A DNA stretch of 64,000 bases from Ciona intestinalis (taxonomy: Eukaryota; Chordata; Ascidiacea; Phlebobranchia; Cionidae), in the NCBI RefSeq assembly GCF_000224145.3, contig NC_020166.2, forward strand, positions 1,906,319 to 1,970,318, in the 5' to 3' direction. The notes beneath the pieces are model-generated. The model was not told the origin of the DNA. It was given only the letters and a program-made list of their open reading frames with translations, and did no database searches. Both the position numbers and the translations under genes were made by a program. How positions within the stretch are numbered: position 1 is the first letter of the stretch; every line of letters begins with the position of its first letter. Shown in pieces: positions 14,601 to 29,600 of the stretch.

Positions 14601-17600
14601 TTATAAACCACTTACAAGTTACCACATATGTTTTCTAGCTATAACACGGAAGGTCTGTTTCATTAATCTTATACTACTTTGCGATAATTCATATACAGCA
14701 ACTCACATTGACTAAAGTAGGGTCTGCATGTGAACACAACTTCTTCACACACACTGGTTTGTTCAATACATTCCATTGATAGTCGATCTGGCATCTTGTG
14801 GTGGGTGAACTATCCTCTGTAAGCTGGTATCCATCATCACATGTGTGTTCACAATGGGAATCAAACCGGTTCGAATCCGAACAGACAACGTTCCCATTAG
14901 CGAGTGTGGTGAATTCAATTGGACAAAGTATTTCTGGAATAAAGGAACATATTAAGTATGCTTAAAGTCGTGTATGGACACATGCATTTTTACATTAGGT
15001 TCATATCCATGTTTTAGTATATTGTAATTGGCGTGAGTGAGGTCTTACATTATGTAACACATGGAACTTGGGATTCAGGACAGAGTTGACCCATTACTCC
15101 AAGACCCAGGGTGTTACAATCTAATAATGTGTTGAAGCAATGCATGGTAAATGTCTGCACAAAGACACATACTACTACAATGGTAACAGTATTGAGTATC
15201 AAACCCTGTATCCTACGGGTACAAACAAGCGCCAAACAACTAAACCGATACATCATATACACAATATACATACTATTACTAACCTCTGCAGGTTGGAGCA
15301 TCTTGCGTGAATGTCCTGTTTGATTGACAAGTGGATGATGCGGCTCCGATTCTTTCATAACCCCGGTCACACGAGAACGAACACACAGACTCAAATTTAT
15401 TTTCGTCGGTACATGTCATACTGCCATCTTGTGGTTGACTTAGTGCAGGACATCGGACCTCTGTTACGTTATAGTAGGGTTATGGCAGGGCATAGTCTTT
15501 TTAACTCAGATGTTTTGTTTCATACACTTTGTCCTTCTTACGAGTTACCATGTATGTAACGTAGTTGATTATTTTTTTCGAACTTTTTTTTAACATGACA
15601 TCATATATAAGTCGTTGTTAATTTTCTTATGGGGATACTAAAGTTTTTGAACCTGGGATTTAGGTCAGATTTTGCCCATTAGCCCAAGTGTAATAACTAA
15701 ATTTGGCTTATTACCCAAAAATAATAAACTTACTGTTGCAATGGCCAATGGTAGGCGCCCAGTCAGCTGATGCTGTACATTGTGTAGATAAAGATCCAAC
15801 CAAGACATATCCTTCATTACATGTAACACTACAATGTGATCCATACCATGAAGACTCGGTGCATACAACATTGCCATTCAACTTTGCCTGTGAGGGGTAG
15901 GGGTTATTGTGGGTATGTATGGTTACAATGGTGACTGGCAAAAATCATTACTTAGAATATTCTGTTACTTCTACTGTCAAGCATAGATAATGGAATAATG
16001 TAAATTTTCTGAAGTCTTGCTAGATAAAAAGACTCATGTTTTTTATACCAGATGAGACAAGAATGTTTATATTACTTGGAATATTATCAGTCTAAATATA
16101 TTTTAAAAAACAGCTTCACTATATATGCTTGGCTACCACAAGCCAGTTATTCCTGTGGTAACTTTTATTGCACCTTTTAATTTAAAACTCGAAAAATAGT
16201 AATTGTTACAAATGTTTAATAAAACAATAAAATAAAAGACTTAGGATTGTTGACATCTAACCATGTATGTTATTCTCACCCTTGTAATTGCGCCATCATG
16301 CATGGAACATTGCTTTCGTTTACAATACGGCAGCCTTCCATTCCATGTTCTATCTGCTGTGCAAGTTAATACTGCAGTATCTGGGCTATCCTCTGTGTTA
16401 GACGTTGGTGAATCTGTCATCTCATAGCCAGGGTTGCAAACGTAGACGCACCGGGATTCGAACCTGGAACCATCTGTACAATCTGCTGCTCCATTCATAA
16501 GAGTAGTGTGACTGGTAGGACATTCAATTTCTAGAAAAAGCGTTTGGAATAAAAGTTGGTGATATTCATTTAATAAAGGATGTTGTTTAAATTGAAAACT
16601 GAGGCTTTTTCCATAATGATATTTAAGATAATATTGTCTATTATAACATGAGCATTATAACATTTCCTCACTTTGACAACTTGGTTTAGGATGAGAGAAT
16701 GAAGTATTTGCCAAACAAGTGGAGGTTGCTGAACCAACCAAGTCGTATCCAGGAGAGCATTCGAACGAACAAACAGATTCAAATAAATTGTCCTCGCTAC
16801 AATTCATTCTTCCATTGTTAAGTTCATCAAATTCATTGCATCGGATTTCTATGTTTGATGTATACCAGTTTGAAATAAAACTTAAAAAACTTGTAAAATA
16901 GAAGCGCAATGTGTACTGGAATAATGAGACTAATAGATCCTGATATTTTTTAAGCAAATTATGTTTCAACTATATAAGTGTTATTCATCATAATTAATTT
17001 ATTTTTAAAATTCTGTTTAAACTATGTTAAACTGTTGGTGTCTCTAATAGTTAAATATTGTAATCTGTAGAATCTTATTTATCAATTACATTATGCCCAT
17101 CAAGTATTAGAAGCAACAAAATAATTATTTATTAACAACCCAATAAAGTAATCAACAAAAAAATTTCCCTAATTAACCCTCACTTTGACATGTTCCCATC
17201 GCCGCTGACCATTGTCTTGTTGACCCACACTGTACTGAGGGACTTCCCCCGGTGACCTCATACCCATTATGACATCGTAGTGTACAGGATGACATAAACA
17301 ACTGACTGTCTGTACATTCAACTTCACCATTTGATCGAGCCTGAATAAACAAAGTAAGTGGTGAATATAATGCAAAAGTAAAACACACATCAGCATGTAT
17401 AGAAAATACAGAACAAAACACTGCATGCACTATACACATACAAAGGTGTAGGTTTAGTAAAACACATACACATCCACCCACCTGTCTCATTTCATCCTCG
17501 CTCGGCTCACACGAATGTTTAACACACGATGGAGCTTCAGAGTCCCACTCCCCAGTTGCCAAACACCGACTAACAACTGTTTCAAATGTTGCTGGTGCCT

Positions 17601-20600
17601 CGATGCCTGTTATAATCGCTCTAACTCGCGATTTACGCAACCCTCCTAAACTGTTGGCTTCATCGAATTCATACCCAGCGTTGCATGAAGCAGAACAATC
17701 AGAAGCGTAATAATTATCCATTGTGCATGTAACAATACCGTTTGCAATCGCGGTACGAGACTCATTACATTGGATTCCTGTGAAAAATTTAGGCTAAGTC
17801 AAATCTATTACAAAAAAATATTGGGACATTGAAAAATGTGTTGGCAAAATTTTTGATAGAAGAGCCCAAAATATTAGTAAAAAAATATTAAAACTAACAA
17901 AGTTTATTTAAGTTTGTAAACTTACGTTGACAAGTAGGAGATGGCGCGCTCCATGTACGATCAGCTTGACACAATAATGTTGCAACCCCAACCATATTAT
18001 AACCTTCATTACATGTATATTGGCAAGTGGATTCGTATCTGTTGGTATCGTTGCAAGATATTGCCCCATCGTGTGGTGGGAGGGTGGAGGGGCATCTGAT
18101 TTCTATGGTGGGTGGGAAGGAATAAATTCAAATTTAGGATTTTAGGTAAAAATTGCAACGAGATTGTTGAGTTTAAACTGTTGGTGTTGTTGACTGTTTA
18201 GAAAATGTTTCGTTTTTAACCTCTAACCCTTAACTGCAAAGATTCTCAAATTTTAATAATCGACATTGAATACCTGCATTAAATTTAACTTCGAAATACC
18301 TTGTAAAGTAGCTTCCTCATGCAAGCGTAACCATATATAGCACAAATAAAAAACTTAAATATTCCAACATAACTTACTTTCACATTGGCCCAAGTCATGT
18401 GACCATGTTTGTGTGCTCAAACACCGTGACCGTATTTGGCCAATCAGCTCGTAGCCGGCATCACACGACATCGTGCACGTAGAATCAAATAAATCGGAAT
18501 CCGTGCAAGTTATTTGGCTGTTAGGTCGAACCTGGGTGATTAAGAATTGGATGTTGGGTTGAGTGTATGAGGCTTATCAACTAAATACATATTTTACAAA
18601 ATAACTGCAAAACATGATTGAATCTCAAATGGACAGTCCGAAGCATATTAACTAAATAATGAAATGTAAGGATTTAAAAATGTTGTTTGGTACCTAAGGT
18701 CTATAGCAGTTAGCCACCAAACCCTAACCCTCAAAATTTCTATTTTTTATGAAATATTGCCATGAACTGTTGGAAATTCATATTATTAATGGAAAAGAGC
18801 TAAACAATGAATGAGATATGATACAAGACTTACACAAGGAATATCACAACCCAATTTTCTCGTATCCCATATAGCAGCTTATTTAGTATAAAAACGTAGT
18901 GTGTCATACAGCAATGGCAGACGAAACGTCAGAAAATGCACTACCTTTTCATACCAGATAATTTGCTGAAAGAATATTTATAATATGCTACACACTAAAA
19001 CATTAACTTACAGAATGAACATCAGTAAAAGTTGGTAAACATTGTTTCTTCTCGCACGACGGCGCTGGCAACGACCATGTTCCATCCTCCATGCAGGTTG
19101 CTATGGGGAAAAGTAGAAGCCCAAATGGAAGTAATGTTTCTTGAGGTGAAGCTACGAACTGATATCCAACATTGCATGCGTAGTGGCAGTCTGAGTTGTA
19201 GAAGTTTGCGTCCGAACACATAGTAACTCCATTGTCAATGTGAGTGAGTTCCTCTGGGCAACGAACACCTGAATTGGATGCATGTTTAGTCAAAAAATCC
19301 TGCGCAAAGTTGCAGACAAGGTAACTCGTAAGCTGGCATGAGGTGTATAAAACAGAACATCTGTGTTATAACAACTGTGGTTTTCCAGCCAAGCGAGGAT
19401 AAAGCAAGTTATATACATTCAATTATTCAAAAGCCATACTATGACATCACAACACCCATTATGACATCATACTCACGTCTACATGTTGGCGATTCTTGGG
19501 TCCATACTCTATGTTCAGTACATGATGTGTCGGGTACCCCAATCATATTGAAACCAACATCGCATGTGGAACGACATACGGATTGGTAAAGATTATCCTC
19601 GCTACAACTTAAGGTTCCATTGGTAGGCACGCGTAGTGGAGGACATTCAACCTCTGTTATAGTGTGTATATATAGTTAAAAAAAATTAAAGTTTTTTGTT
19701 ATTTATATTGTTACTGTAACGGTAAACATTGTACAGCAGCGGTTATCAATTTTGTCTTTTTTCATTTTGAATATCACATACCATTTGTTTAAAAGAATGC
19801 AGAGAATAAATCTATTGAGGACCTTTATGCACCACAAGTGGTATGCAAGAAGAAATTGATAATCACTGGTGTAGAATAATCCAGGACTAAAGTGCACCAG
19901 ATCTTTTACATGGAACTGATTAAAAGCAGAAGTTACTCAAACTTACTCAAGCAAGTTGCAAACAGTTCGTTCCAAGTCCCGTCGTTTCTACACACGAGCT
20001 CAGCACCGCCACCTCGTGGCTCGTACCCTGTAACGCATGATATCACGCAAGTTGAACCGATCGAACGTTCGTTTGTGCAAGTCACGCTGCTCCGACTGTC
20101 GGGGGGAAACTCAGGGCAGAAGATACCTAAAACGTGATAAGTATTATAAACTCGAATGCACACCCTGTGGTAACAGCAATTAGGAATCTATTTAACCTAA
20201 TTATTATAAAACCATTTTTTTCTAAAAAAATATAACTATATATATATAAATTAACTCAGTAAACATAAATATATTTCTTTTATTTAAAAAAAGCTTACGG
20301 ACCAACATATGCCATTTGACAAAGCAGTCAGAATGAGTTCTAAGAGTCTCTATTTGTAGTGTGTGAATAGGCAGAAGAGACTTACGTCTGCAAGTTGCTC
20401 CATCAGCGTTAAGTTGATAATTCTCCCGACATGAACATTGGTATCCACCCATCTCATTGCTGCAGAAATGATCACAACCACCATTGTTTACCGCACATTC
20501 ATCAACATCTACATCACAATGGGTATTATGATGCGTACATTGTTATATACACACATTCAAGTTTATACCCTTGTATATATCTATGAATGAATGTAACTTT

Positions 20601-23600
20601 TTTCCCTCGCATTGCAGGGCAATAACAGTTGTTATAACACAGGTGTTCTGTTTCATACACCTCGTGCCAGCTTAGGAGTTATCACAAATGTAACTTTGTG
20701 GGTAATTATTTTTATTGCATACTACATCAAATCCATGATAGATTTTGACTAAAAACAAACTTATGCTAAAGTATTGCTACAAGACTGGAGGTTAACAAAA
20801 CTCACCAGCACATTCCAGCGATTGCGAAATAATCCATTCACCGTCTGTGCCGCATTTACTACTGTTGCCACCGATGATAAGGAAACCAGAACTGGGAAGA
20901 GAAATTATTTTTTATTAAAGTTAGATTTAAATATTTTATAAAATTGAGAATGAAATTACGGAAGTATTCTATATAGGAGGGGCCCTACGTCAAGAAATGC
21001 CATGAGATTTGGGATTTATGCCAGACTTGACCCATTACCCAAACATTGTATATGCTCGTTCTATTCTACATGAGTGAGGTCCTTCATGGTGGCACACCAC
21101 AGGGCCTGAGATGTAGGCGAGAGGGTGCCTATTACCTCTGCATAAATCCTTACAGCCTTTGAAGTCAACTACATGCCTGATCATGTTAATACCAAAGAAA
21201 TTAGGATAATGAGCCAACTCTGGCCTAAATCCCATGTCTTTACCAATACAAAACAAAAGAGTCAATTGGTTTACCTGCATCGTAGTGGGCACTCAAAGTC
21301 AGTGAAGTATCTTTGTACAACTGGGTTGTTACGTGCATCCTTACCGCATGTAAACACAATGTTACGCGTGGTCACTTCTGTTGGAGCGCGGCATACAACT
21401 CCTATGTGGGAAATCAAATAGTAACGTTATACAGCAATGCATGAAATAGTCACACACCCTCTACATAGCAAGATTCACATCAACACAAACACTTTTTCTT
21501 ACGTGTGCATCTAGCTTTGGGTCTATTCCACCTTCCATTCATTGCACATTGGAAGTTCGCTTCAGATGTTGGTTCATAACCTCTCTCGCATGTAACTGTG
21601 CAGTTAGAACCAGCGTATATGCCATCAGAACATGAGACCGCACCAAAGTTTGTTGGTGTTAAGCGAGGACAACTACGACCTATTGGGAATAACTGTTTAA
21701 AACCGTGTCCACCCATATATTTGAAAACTGTTTATTATTTTTAATTTTGTAAAATAAATTTCCAATTTTGATTCATTATATGTTAAGTATTAATCACAAT
21801 ATATATATATATTAATCTAATTTTTTCTGTACAACAAGTCAGGAAAAAAATTGTTTTTTAAAAACAAACTGTTAACCCACACAAGCACTTACGAATACAA
21901 TATGTTCTCCCAGCTGACCACCTTCCAAGCGCCACTCCAAAGTAACCCCTCCTACAAGTCCTGCTACTCCTACCAGCACGGAAGTAACCAGGGTCACATG
22001 AAAAACGACATACACTGCCTATTTCACGATAATCAGACTTTGAACATGAACGTCGCATCCCAGGTGTAACGGTAAATGCAGCACATCGAGATTCTGAAGA
22101 AAATTTGAAGTCATTCTACTACTGTTTCTAATGGGTTTATATAAAATTTAATGTTTAATGTAAGACTAAATGCATGTTAATATATTTCGCATAAAAATAT
22201 ATACTATTTAAAAATTTACATTTTGTATTCTACTATGTTGCTACCAGGATAAAAGTAATATTATATATAACTCTTATACTGTTATGGTAAAAAACTTTAA
22301 TTTAATCACAAGAATGTTTTTTCTGCCATTTGGCAAGACGTTATTAGAGTATGACAAAAGATTCTGCTGATGTTGCTTACTTACTACTGAGCATTAAAAT
22401 ACTACAAACAGGTTTTCTGCTTTTGGTAAAAGAGCTATTTCTGAAAGTTGAAGTTGTTTTAACAACTTTGATATATATTGTAATATATATGTTAGACTTA
22501 CTTTCACAATGTGATACAGCAGGTGACCATCTTCCCATGTATTCATCACTAGGCCCAACATTGGGGTTGGCGTTACATGTGATCTGTAATGTTAAGTTGA
22601 ACCATGTTATTGTTGGCTATAGTAACAATATGTTATAAGCCACAGCTGCAACTTAAACCTTTGCAAGGAAAGTGGTTATAACGTGGGTGTTCTGTTTCAT
22701 ACAGCTTATATCCACTTACAAGTTACCATGTATGTAACTTTGTGAGTGATTATTTACTTTGATTTTTTTATTTAAATTGATTTTTTTATATTGGTTACAA
22801 TTGTGACAACCCATCAGTAATTACTGGGTTGGAAACATTGGCAAGGAAAAGCACAACTATAAGCACGAAACAACCACTTACACGTTGTCTTGTTGAACTG
22901 CCGCGCCCATACCCTGTGTTACACGACAATGTACATACGCTACCAGCGTTCCATGCGTTGTTGCATGAGTATGTGCCCGTTACTGAGTGTGGAATGGGTG
23001 GACAACTAACACCTGAAGTAATAAAGTGTTAGTTTCATATATAGATATTGCACACTACACATGGTGGGTTTATACACCTCATGCCCGCTGTTGAGTTAGA
23101 TAATTTTATGGGGTTAAGCACACAGATATCAGTATATTATGTCAGTAAGGAAATTACTAGACAGAAATAATAATATATTTATATTGAAAACCAGTTTACT
23201 TTAACTTCTTACATCACTGAAGATGGTTTTATGACACTGTAGTCTGTACATATGGGTATATATTTTAACATAAACCAACTTTTAAATCAAATATAGTCAT
23301 GATAACGACTGTATGTTAGGGGAAGACATGACCCTTTAGCACAATCTATCCAAAAAAAACTGATTATGTTTTAAATAGTCAACAGCGGTCCATGGGAGAT
23401 GTCAGGATACCGTTTTATATTTCTTGTGTTTTTGTTTACTCCAAAAGGGACGAAAATATAGACTAAAAGATGTCTCATTTTCCCCCACCTTACTATGTAT
23501 AATATTGCAATACACAATCCGTATAAACTGTCTCCACTTACGTTCACAGGTTGGAGCACTATGGCTCCACCGTGTGGAAGCCAAGCATCTTACAACTGGT

Positions 23601-26600
23601 GCTCCCCTCAAAACGTAACCAGCCCGACACGTGAATGTGCAGTTGGAGTCAAAGTTGGAATAATCAGAGCATTGTAGCCATCCGAAGGCTGGTTGTCCCA
23701 TGTCAGGACGACAGCGAGTTTCTAAAAATGATGATTAAATGATTGTTATACAGATCTAAAGTATTTGAATTGAATGGTAAAAACCACTACAGCAACTACT
23801 CTTACTTTTCTTTCTGTGAAGGTTTATTGTTTACGGGTAAATTGAATGAATGAAACTTGTTTATAGTCGTGGTGGTACAACAACTGTTGCTAAAACGTAG
23901 GTGTTCTGTTTCATACACCTATTGCCCACTTGAGTTATTATGTAAACGCATCAACCACATATGGCATACAATATACACCACACACTCACTTGAACATAAA
24001 GGAGCTGCGTTACTCCATCTGTTATTTAAACAAACGCTAGATGGCGTGCCGCGCATCTCGTATCCAGGTTTGCATGAGTAGTGACATCTAGCGCCCTCTG
24101 ACGGTTGGGTAAATTCTTCACATTCCATCAAAATGTTGCGACCGACGCGGGGTCTTGCTTGGCAACCTCGTCCTTATAAAAACATAATGTTAATATTGTT
24201 TCAATATAGGTCAGGCAAACAAAGGGTCAAATATACTACGACGTCACACTTACTTTCGCATCTCGGTACCACGTGACTCCACCGTCCGTTGCTACGGCAC
24301 GTGATCTCGTTTTGTCCAATCAACGTCAATTGTCCAGTGCATGACAATTCGCAGTTGGAGCCAACGTTCCGGTTGTTGTCGCAGTTTATAACGAGGTATG
24401 GGACCGGTGGTATGGCCGGGCATGTGATGGCTGTGAAAGAGTTAATATATGTTGTTACAATACTATTTGTTGCATGGTAAAATTTCGCGTTTTACACTGG
24501 CATTTCTTGTAGAAGGCATTATGGTTTGTTAACCTTATTGGCCTTGTATAAAATCGTAAATTAACTGGAAAAATATATATGTCGCCCAATGACATATAAA
24601 CACAAACAACTTGTATCCTCCCGTGGCGGAGCAACGGCGGCAGTTGTTATAACATAGATGTTCTGCGTCATGCAGCTCATGCGCGCTTACCACATATGTG
24701 ACTTTGTGGACATAGTCGTTTTTTATTAAGTGTTTAAAACCAGGCAGGTTAAATGCAGCGCAAAATACTCTTGATGAAATATTTGTCCTTGGGTTGACAT
24801 TTTCTGATATTTTTGCGAGTTTTGAGAATTTTGCACAAATAGCCTGCGGTGCCCAGGGCCACATTCTTACTAGGGAATTCCCCGCATACCATACCTGATG
24901 ACGTAGCTAACCTTTACGCAATTCCATAAATTGTATATATATAATCTATTTATATAATCTGACCTACGCTAGACCGCTATTGCGACGTCGCAGTGACGTA
25001 GGACAAACAAATAAATGACGCACGACGTAAGACTGTGCTTGGACAATACTAACTATTCGAGATTAACATAAATATGACATAACAAAGCCGTTAGTGACCT
25101 AAACATAATATTTTCACCACAACTGGTTAATCTGGTTTAGGTGATACCTGGTAACTCGTAAAAGGGTACGAGCTGTATGGAAAAGAACACCCGTGTTATA
25201 ACAACGGTCGTTTCCCCGGCACGCGAGGATAAATAAGTTAAATTAATTTGATTAACGAGCAAACATCTTTAGCGACGACTAGTGGTTATAACATTCTTAC
25301 TCACCTGTACACAAGGGGACGCTACCACTCCAGTATCCGGTTCTGCCACATGTACGTGTCGCGCTACCACGTGTTAAAGTATAACCACTGTAAACAAATA
25401 ACGTTAGTAAAACTACCAGGGCCGGGATTCGAACTTAGTTACCTTGTGCATGTGAAGGTACATACGGAGTTGAGCCGGTTTGCTTGTAAGCATCGCATCC
25501 TTGTGTTAGGAGGTGCTGCCATAGTGGGGCATTCGTATGGGGTTGTACGTGCTGTGGTGACAGGATCCTCTACTGCAATAAGGGTTTGGTTTATGTTAAA
25601 CATTCTATTTCGCATGAGTGAGTTTTTTATTTTAATTAGACTAAATTGGCCAACCACAACGGTAATTTAATAAAGCTATAAAATGTTGTTGGCATAAATT
25701 ATACCTATACTAACTCTTTTGGTAAATCAGTTTCAAGGACCGAGGTTTAAATCCTTATTCAGGTCATTTTATCAGGATAAATGCAATATACATTTGTCAC
25801 AAGAGTTTCAGTGCATTTACATTATTATGCCCATGTACACTGTAGGTTTTTTTCATTTTTTTCATACCAGATGAGCCCTCGAAATTATGTTGTGTTATTC
25901 TTACCTTGAGGTAATACACATCTCGGTGGTGTTAGGACACTCCATGTTCGGTCAGTTCGACATCTAGCGCTTGTTATACCGATGGCTCTTGCATTTTGTC
26001 CCCTGCATCTCCATGTGCATACTGATCCAACTCTGTCACCGTTAGTGCAATGTAATGTAGCCGTGCGTGGTTGGCGGAGTCGGGGAAAGCATCCTAGAAT
26101 AGCAAGTGTTGTTATTTGTAGTAGGGTAAGCCCTAATGACCTCACCCATATAGGGTATATAGTAGGATGGGAAAAGATGGGACATCTTTTCATTCTATTT
26201 TTTGTCCCACTGAGTAGTAAATAAAGAACTTTTAAAGAATTAGACAACCGTATCCCTACACACCCATAGACCGTTTTGAACTGTTTAAAACACAACCAGG
26301 ATAATTGGATATTGTGTGCTAAAGGTGTCCCATCTTCCCCCACTGTACTATATATTTATATGGAATGTGTTCCATGTTGCTGTTACGTCACAATGATACC
26401 TGTTTAAACTTCCGAACATGATGTTTGTGACGTAACAAGCGTGGTAGACTACCTGGATTGTGATCATGCGTGTTATGTCACAGACAGGCATTGTCAAGCC
26501 CTAAATATGCTTTTGACGTCACACAGTCTGCGCTGACGACGTAAACAAGAAGTTTGAACAAACATGTTTGATCATAAGTATTGTAATGTCACTATACATA

Positions 26601-29600
26601 TTTATAGAGGAATTTTTTAACCTCACGCCTCGTTTTTACTAGTGATACGCCGCAACTAATTAAGGTTGAAAATTTATGATCGATTGAAAACAACCAAAAC
26701 AACCCCCAGTTATAAATGTGGTGTCAAAATCAAGAATAAGATTTCCGGATGATTGGCAAGTATTATTTAAATATGTTTTCTATGATCACGAACTATTCGT
26801 GATTAATGTGTATTTTATTGAAATTATTCCAAATCTTTTGTTTCAGGCACGATCAACGTGATGTTTTTCCGGTAACTTTCATGTCACGACTGTTATTGAT
26901 GCAAAGGAATATTTAAGCTGGGCTGAACGACGCTGGGTGTAAATATTTATTAGTTTGTTCTTTTCGAATCAAACCGAGTAATGCCGTTGTGTAAACACCG
27001 CCTAAAATTAACATACAAAGAAATATCTACGCTGGCCTGCGCTGAAAAACGCCGGGTGCAAATATCCTTTTTCTTTTTACATCAAAGCTAGCTATACGCT
27101 GTACAGTATAAACGCTGCTTAAAAGACAAAAATCTAAGTTAAAAATTCGCTCATTCCTTTGCACTTCAGCCAAAAAAAATTTCCCACAGGTATAATAACC
27201 TTGCAAGCCGCTTACAAGTTACCGCCAATTTTATGTTTTACAATGTTACTGTGGTTAGAAGTGGTGGAGTAAGTATATGGCGTTACGAGTGCTACCACTT
27301 ATGCTCGATAAGTTACATAGATGTAGCGACCACGCTTCTTCTTACAATGAAATGTAAATATGTTTTTAACGTGTTTTACGACTGTCGTTTTGTCGCTATA
27401 TCCTGTCTTTTGGTTTTAACTATTGTTTAATCTTCGCTACCGTAATCGGAGACAAATAATAGTTGCTATTATTGTTATTATATGCGCTATAATGAGTTAT
27501 TGTTACATGCACTATAATACTTACGATCACTGCAGGGCAAATCCGCGGCGTTACACAAGTCGCTCTTACACATGCATTGGCAAACGGCGTCTTTCCTGTG
27601 GAATAATTAAATGGTCGGTAAATGTTAATCCTTAATATGTATATTAGGGTGGGGAAGATGGCATGGGACATTTTTATTCTATTTTCTCGTCCGTTTTGGT
27701 ATAAACAAAGAACATTCAAAGAATTATAAAACCGTTTTCTCAATAACGTACATTTTCATACACCTCGTGACTGCTTTTGAGTTACCAAGTATATACGTAA
27801 CATTGTGAACGTCATTTTTTTCTTTATGGCTGACAATTTAGACAACCCATTAGTGACCACTAGGCTGGTGCAAAATGACACTATACCAAAATGATAGCCA
27901 TAATGGTTGTATTACAAAGTAATAACTTACGCGTGTACACCCCTGCATGAAGCTGTGATGTCAACGTTCCCTCTCATTTTACGGGCAAGCCTAGGTTGAA
28001 ACTGGGCGCATCTTTTAGTGAACGTTGCTATACCGTTCTGGTATCGAACCTCGTTCAGACAGCTGTCCTGTGACGTAAACAAAAGGGTCAATATGACGTC
28101 AGAATATTAAATTGTGTAAAAGAGGGATAAAATCAAATATGTAACAATGTTTTTTTTACGAAAGCAATATAATAAAAGTAATAATAAATCAAGTTCACAC
28201 CCCCAGCCATGTCGCAATGTTATTATGACATCATAAAAGTTAATTCTCTCTTTCCGTGACGTCATAAACAGGAAACAATCGACCTCAAACAATAAAGTTT
28301 ATGATGAAATATTAGGTGGTCGTAAAATTAAGTGAAACAATAATTTACAAATTGGCATTCAACGAATCCTGTATCGGCGATTATAATGGGAATTATGACG
28401 TAGTAATGACGTAACAAAAAAAACATTTCAAAGTTAGTTTGAAGAACAAAATTTATTTTTTCCGAGAAACCGTTTATTGTGGTAACATTAATTAAAAGTG
28501 ATGTCACATATATGACATCACACGACCTTTCCATCACGTGACGTTGTTACTATATTTGGAAATGTGGGAAATAGTTTGAAAGCCACGGAAGTTTTGAGAT
28601 GTTTTAGGTGAACCACGGTCCACGGCAATGTATATACATGGGTGTTTATTGCTTCAGGTTGTATATGAAACTTATATACAAAAGTTTATATACAAAACAT
28701 TCATTAATTAAAATTCTTTAAAAGTTTCAGAATACGTTATGTATATTTGTGAAAAGGCAGTTTTAAAATCTTAATGTGACGCAAACAATGATCTCAACTT
28801 AAAAATCCCCACTAAAGTTAGAATTTTTGAAACTGCTCTTTCCAAAACCAAAAATCAAAAAAAAAATTTAAAAGAAAGAAAAAAGTGATATAGTTATAAT
28901 GGAACTTTAACTTACGGTTCCAGCTGGGCATTCCTGTACAGATGATCTAGTGTTGCATTCCCTGTTAGAAGCTCTACCATTGCAAGTATAACATCGAAGT
29001 GCTGTGCCAGCGACGTGTTCAGATACGGAACCTATTGGACGACTCGCTCGGTTTAAACCTTGGACTTGAATCAAATATTCTCGCTGTTGGATATTTGGTT
29101 GGTTAGTACATATTAAACTTACTGTTGAGTTTGAACATGGGTGACTACTTATACACTCCATGCTCACTGCTGAGCTGTATAACATGGTCAATTTATCTGA
29201 TATACGAGTCACACATGGTGTATTCATACACCTCATGCTCAACGTCGAGTTATAACATGGGTGTCTTCTTATACACCAAAACACACCTGGTGTATTTATA
29301 CTCCTTATGCTCACTGTCGATTTATTATAGCACTTGCGCCTCATACAGAAATAGTAAGTTTACATTACGACAAAACAATGTAACCGCGACTAGACATTAA
29401 ACGCCCATTGTTACATCACAAAGTATAATGAGAGTAAATTGGGCGTGATTGTCTTGTCATTTAAATTTCACAAATACATTTATGTCGCTGACAAGGTTAA
29501 TCCGTTTTGAAATTAATCTCCCATGTTTGAGCACTTGGTTTTCCACCGTGGGTAGATATAAGCTGATGTGAATACCGCAAATAGGTTGGTGGAGTCACAA

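Noticed and set aside
16451..16467. Perfect tRNA T-arm/B-box text on the minus strand (GGTTCGAATCCCGG)
   Set aside because: It lies inside CCP exon 27 and encodes the conserved F-E-S-R-C segment; no A box or tRNA fold surrounds it.
24535..24864. 109-codon minus-strand ORF upstream of CCP exon 9
   Set aside because: Contains a repeat B copy and has no cysteine pattern or splice signals fitting the CCP gene.
25410..25440. B-box-like GTTCGAATCCCGG on the minus strand
   Set aside because: Only a 3' tRNA-like half is present next to the exon 7 donor; no D arm or acceptor stem, so not a tRNA gene.
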